A stretch of 53,897 nt of DNA from a virus. The notes under the pieces were generated by a model, which was not told where the DNA came from, made no database searches, and was given only the letters and a program-made list of their open reading frames with translations. This document shows positions 51,032-53,897 of the stretch, in pieces. Numbering within the stretch: the first letter of the stretch is position 1; the number at the start of each line of letters is the position of its first letter. A program made the translations under genes and the position numbers. Location: positions 1-53,897 of the IMG/VR virus record IMGVR_UViG_3300013094_000063; one strand, given 5' to 3'.

Positions 51032-52805
51032 ATCAATAACTGCAAAAAACTTTCTTTCAATCGGAAATCAAACACAAGGAATTGATTTCTGCGAGAATGA
51101 TCTCACACTGGTGTTAGGTGAAAATTTAGACCTCGGCGGCGGAGATAGTGGTTCAAGGAATGGAGTAGGAAAAACCGCATTGTTAAACGCTCTTAGCTAT
51201 GCCCTATATGGGCAGGCCCTGACCAATATACGCAGAGAAAATTTAATCAACAAGACCAACGGCAAGGCCATGCTGGTCACTGTGGAGTTTGAAAAAGAAG
51301 GTGTATTCTATCGCATCGAACGCGGCCGCAAGCCCAACATACTGAAACTCTATGTCAACGATCAGGAAATGGTAGATCCAAATTCTGCTGAAGATGACGC
51401 ACAGGGCGACAGCCGCGAAACACAGAAAGCCATCGAACAGATGTTGGGGCTTACTCATACCATGTTCAAGCATCTAGTAGCACTGAATACCTATACAGAA
51501 CCTTTCTTGAGTATGAAGCCTACAGAACAGCGTGAAGTCATCGAGCAGTTGTTAGGCATCACCATGCTGAGTGAAAAGGCAGAAGCACTGAAGGTTCAGA
51601 CCAAAGAGACCCGAGATGCCATCGCATTAGAAAATAACAAGATCGAAGCCATCAAGGCTGCCAATGAAAACGTGCAGAAAAGCATAGACAGCTTGATCAT
51701 CAAGAGTTCAGCCTGGGCCAACAAACAGGAAGCTGATATAGAAAGCATGGGCAAGGCCATAATGAAGTTGGAAAATGTCAATATCGAACAGGAGTTGACA
51801 CTACACCAAGAATTAAAAACCTGGACAGAAAAAAACAATCAACTGACCGGTCTGAGAAAACAAAAGGCCACCCTAGAATCTGCACAGATACAGGCCGATA
51901 AGACCGTGAAAAAATACACAAGAGAAATAGAGCAGTTGCTAGATAAGACCTGCCCAGCCTGTGAGCAGGACCTACACGATCACAAACACGAAGAAATGAC
52001 TTCGGCGGCTGAGAAAAATCTGTCTGACGCACTGGAATATCAAACGAAGATCAGCGATGAACTGTCAGCGACCAACAGGCTAATCGGCGATATTGGTGAT
52101 CTAGCACATCGTCCTCAGACATTCTATGACACAGAAGCAGAAGCACTGGGTCATAAAAACAATCTAGACACGCTGGAAAAGAGCCTAACCGCTCGAATAG
52201 ATGAACAGAATCCTTATGATGAACAAGTTGAAGAACTGAAAAAAACCGCTCTACAGGAGATATCTTGGGACACGGTTAACAGTTTGACCAGGTTGAAAGA
52301 TCATCAGGAGTTCTTATATAAATTGTTAACCAACAAAGATTCATTCATCCGTAAAAAGATCATCGATCAGAACCTCTTGTACTTAAACAAGCGTCTCAGC
52401 TACTATATAAACAAGCTGGGATTGCCACATCAGGTCGTGTTCCAAAATGATCTCAACGTGGAAATCACACAGCTGGGACAGGATCTAGACTTCGATAATC
52501 TGTCTAGAGGCGAGCGTAATCGCCTGATACTCAGCATGAGTTTTGCCTTCCGAGATGTATGGGAAGGGCTATATCAGAGCATAAACTTATTGTTTATAGA
52601 CGAGTTAGTCGATGCGGGTATGGATTCTGCAGGAGTTGAATCGGCTCTGGCAGTATTGAAAAAGATGGCTCGAGAGAGAAACAAGAACATATACCTAATA
52701 TCACACAAGGATGAACTGATAGGTCGTGTAAATAATGTTCTCCGTGTGATCAAGGAAAACGGATTTACTTCATACTCAAACAGTGCGGATTATGTCGAGG
52801 CCTAA
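51021..52805 (+). CDS. 46: Recombination nuclease ATPase gp46 (Rad50-like)
   Basis: 594 residues (T4 gp46 560). ABC/SMC-type ATPase that regulates gp47. Seen: N-terminal strand IIKSITAKNFLSIG, Walker A GVGKTALLNALSYALYG near 50, Q-loop region around HLVALNTYTEPFLSM, long coiled coil about 180-430 with the zinc hook CPACEQDLHDH near 311, ABC signature LSRGERNRLILS near 493, Walker B INLLFIDELVDAGMD near 517, and the switch His in LISHKDEL. No ribosome binding site is visible before ATG 51021, so translation probably depends on the 30-codon ORF. Confidence 0.96.
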   Translation: MIIKSITAKNFLSIGNQTQGIDFCENDLTLVLGENLDLGGGDSGSRNGVGKTALLNALSYALYGQALTNIRRENLINKTNGKAMLVTVEFEKEGVFYRIERGRKPNILKLYVNDQEMVDPNSAEDDAQGDSRETQKAIEQMLGLTHTMFKHLVALNTYTEPFLSMKPTEQREVIEQLLGITMLSEKAEALKVQTKETRDAIALENNKIEAIKAANENVQKSIDSLIIKSSAWANKQEADIESMGKAIMKLENVNIEQELTLHQELKTWTEKNNQLTGLRKQKATLESAQIQADKTVKKYTREIEQLLDKTCPACEQDLHDHKHEEMTSAAEKNLSDALEYQTKISDELSATNRLIGDIGDLAHRPQTFYDTEAEALGHKNNLDTLEKSLTARIDEQNPYDEQVEELKKTALQEISWDTVNSLTRLKDHQEFLYKLLTNKDSFIRKKIIDQNLLYLNKRLSYYINKLGLPHQVVFQNDLNVEITQLGQDLDFDNLSRGERNRLILSMSFAFRDVWEGLYQSINLLFIDELVDAGMDSAGVESALAVLKKMARERNKNIYLISHKDELIGRVNNVLRVIKENGFTSYSNSADYVEA

Positions 52806-53178
52806 ACTAGAAGACTACAAACAAGAATATAGTCGATTGGTGAGCAAGATGGCAGAGCTCCACAATCGCAATAGAGATTTTGTCCTTACTCCTACTTCCA
52901 TGGCTAGAACCGATATAAGGAAAATGATCAACGAATTGAGAGAAATCTCTAGGATGTTGAGATATAAGATCATAGGGGTGGTTAACGAGGAGAAGCAGAT
53001 CCGCAAAGAGAACGCGGAGCGCAGAAAAATTGAACGGGCAGAAGAAGCATTAAAACCTAAAGTGTTGGGTCGCCCTAGGAAATATCCGCCAAGACCTCCC
53101 AAAGGAACACGCCCACTGGGTAGACCAAGGAAGTATCCTAAACCAGAATCACCAACAGAGGAGGGTGGCCAGGGATAA
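52792..53178 (+). CDS. Small basic protein with two AT-hook-like motifs
   Basis: 128 residues from ATG 52792 (GTG 52783 is an alternative), overlapping gene 46 by 14 nt. A helical N-terminal part (DYKQEYSRLVSKMAELHNRN; DIRKMINELREISRMLRYKI) with coiled-coil character is followed by a basic helix and a Pro-rich tail with LGRPRKYPPRPP and LGRPRKYPKP. GRP flanked by basic residues is the AT-hook core that binds the minor groove of AT-rich DNA. A DNA-binding role near the recombination genes is plausible but unproven. Confidence 0.7.
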   Translation: MSRPKLEDYKQEYSRLVSKMAELHNRNRDFVLTPTSMARTDIRKMINELREISRMLRYKIIGVVNEEKQIRKENAERRKIERAEEALKPKVLGRPRKYPPRPPKGTRPLGRPRKYPKPESPTEEGGQG

Positions 53179-53182
53179 ACAC

Positions 53183-53392
53183 ATGACTATGTCATGGTAT
53201 TATCAAAACTCCCTAGTAGAAACGTTACCAGATGACTGTGTAGGCTTTGTTAGTAATCAGATAAATAAAAATGCCAGTCGCGATGTTGAAGCATCCACCG
53301 GCTCTAAAGTTTATGGAACTATCAGCAATGTATTTACAATACTATGTCTATGCCTATCTCAGGACAGACGGAACTCCTTATTATATAGGTAA
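53183..53392 (+). pseudogene. Truncated gene start interrupted before the GIY-YIG endonuclease
   Basis: ATG 53183 (ATG 53189 also possible) with AGGGAT upstream reads MTMSWYYQNSLVETLPDDCVGFV, pieces of which recall the start of a conserved T4-like phage protein that continues YxITN...GKKYIGKK. Here the sequence after GFV changes at about 53252 into unrelated [11 protein letters not shown], and the frame ends in TAG 53390-53392 inside the endonuclease gene. So only an N-terminal exon-like part remains. Either the endonuclease gene split this gene, or it lies in an intron whose second exon is beyond the window. Confidence 0.45.
53260..53267 (+). promoter_or_regulatory. Candidate late promoter of the GIY-YIG gene (GATAAATA)
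   Basis: GATAAATA followed by AAAATGCC, the same arrangement as at 8628 on the minus strand (TATAAATAAAAATGCC). RNA start near 53273, which falls on the G of ATG 53271, so late RNA may use a start further downstream. Confidence 0.55.
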
Positions 53393-53897
53393 AGGAAAAG
53401 GCAAAAGAGCAACTTCTAAAAGAAAAGGTGAAATTACCTGTCCAAAAAATCCTGCTCAAATTATAATGGTCGAACAAAATCTTAGTAATATAGGTGCGTT
53501 AGCAATAGAACGACGATTAATTCGTTGGTACGGGCGTAAAGACTTAGGCACAGGCATTTTAAGAAACTTAACCGACGGTGGCGATGGTACTGTAGGAGTT
53601 CGACGGACTGAAGAACAAAATAAAAAAAATAGGGAAAGACAGATTGGTATTAAAAAGCCTATCATTTCTGCAAAGAATAAAATATCTTTATTAGGAAATA
53701 CTAATGCCCGAGGAAATAAAGGAAAACCAAAGTCAGCAGAACATAAACTAAAAATGAGTTTGTCAGCAAAGGGTAAACCAAAGTCAGAAGCACAAAAGTT
53801 AAAACAATCACAAGCTATGTCCGGAAGGAAACAATCTGCCGAAGTTATTGCAAAAAGAACAGGTGCTACTATAGGAAATAAATGGTGGAGTAAGGAT
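53271..53897 (+). CDS. GIY-YIG homing endonuclease, 3' end outside the window
   Basis: Open to the right edge (209 codons seen). From ATG 53271 it reads [20 protein letters not shown]; in-frame ATGs at 53283, 53313 and 53328 are alternatives, none with a strong ribosome binding site. The nuclease core is [24 protein letters not shown] (GIY-YIG signature with the conserved Arg/Lys), then a Glu helix [16 protein letters not shown] and [11 protein letters not shown], as in T4 Seg-type enzymes. The visible C-terminus has NUMOD3-type DNA-binding repeats ([43 protein letters not shown]). AT-rich, and it interrupts the gene that starts at 53183. Confidence 0.85.
   Translation, partial: MPVAMLKHPPALKFMELSAMYLQYYVYAYLRTDGTPYYIGKGKGKRATSKRKGEITCPKNPAQIIMVEQNLSNIGALAIERRLIRWYGRKDLGTGILRNLTDGGDGTVGVRRTEEQNKKNRERQIGIKKPIISAKNKISLLGNTNARGNKGKPKSAEHKLKMSLSAKGKPKSEAQKLKQSQAMSGRKQSAEVIAKRTGATIGNKWWSKD

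Noticed and set aside
1-53897. tRNA genes, integrase, attachment sites and lysogeny genes
   Set aside because: Looked for cloverleaf-like GC-rich segments and recombinase motifs while reading; none seen. Short tRNA-like elements could be missed without a covariance search.

Overview
The window is part of a large T4-like (straight contractile-tailed) lytic bacteriophage genome, most likely from an environmental virus related to the marine and freshwater T4-like phages. The diagnostic genes are T4 homologues: baseplate gp6, gp25, gp5 and gp53 on the minus strand, and late sigma factor gp55, recombination nuclease gp47/gp46 and the T4 RNase H-type 5' nuclease on the plus strand. There are no tRNAs, no integrase and no bacterial chromosomal genes. 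The host cannot be named from this sequence; several promoters of good sigma70 type (TTGAnn, 16-17 nt, TATAAT) suggest that the host RNA polymerase reads the early genes.

Layout. 1-13883, plus strand: densely packed small genes, often overlapping by 1-4 nt. They encode a HIT-family protein, a CDGSH-like mini-protein, a QueE-like radical SAM enzyme, the RNase H/5' nuclease, conserved hypothetical proteins, a MoxR-type AAA+ ATPase, a ParB-like GQHR protein, a metallopeptidase-like/VWA protein and thymidylate synthase. Three homing endonuclease genes (HNH at 1252, EDxHD/Vsr-like at 2975, GIY-YIG on the minus strand at 8583) lie between them, and a fourth (GIY-YIG, 53271) runs off the right end. 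13880-48867, minus strand: one continuous virion block of about 35 kb. In transcription order it holds a tube/baseplate-type protein, gp53, a 1049-aa hub-like protein, gp5 with a C-terminal lytic transglycosylase domain, gp25, gp6, a 4480-aa giant structural protein, a collagen-like/S74 tail fibre, a small fibre-associated protein, a second S74 fibre, a glycine-rich adhesin-like protein and two short paralogous fibre proteins. 48982-53897, plus strand: gp55, gp47, a 30-aa linker ORF, gp46, an AT-hook-like protein, a truncated-looking gene and the fourth homing endonuclease.

Regulation. The gp55 late sigma factor is matched by T4-type late promoter octamers (TATAAATA, or GATAAATA/AATAAATA) before structural genes and, notably, before all four homing endonuclease genes. 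The early genes carry sigma70-like promoters; in three cases the -35 hexamer shares its TGA with the stop codon of the gene before. The clearest regulatory device is at 2925-2970: a 17-position hairpin masks the ribosome binding site of the EDxHD endonuclease, and its loop is exactly the late promoter, so a late transcript would start inside the right arm and free the site. This matches the known logic of T4 I-TevI expression.

Best leads for new biology: the hairpin/late-promoter switch; a ~55-nt leader block shared by the two GIY-YIG endonuclease genes 45 kb apart; the MoxR plus metallopeptidase/VWA pair; the giant protein with an integrin-like FG-GAP propeller region; and the rearranged gp5. 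All identifications come from reading motifs by eye, without database searches.
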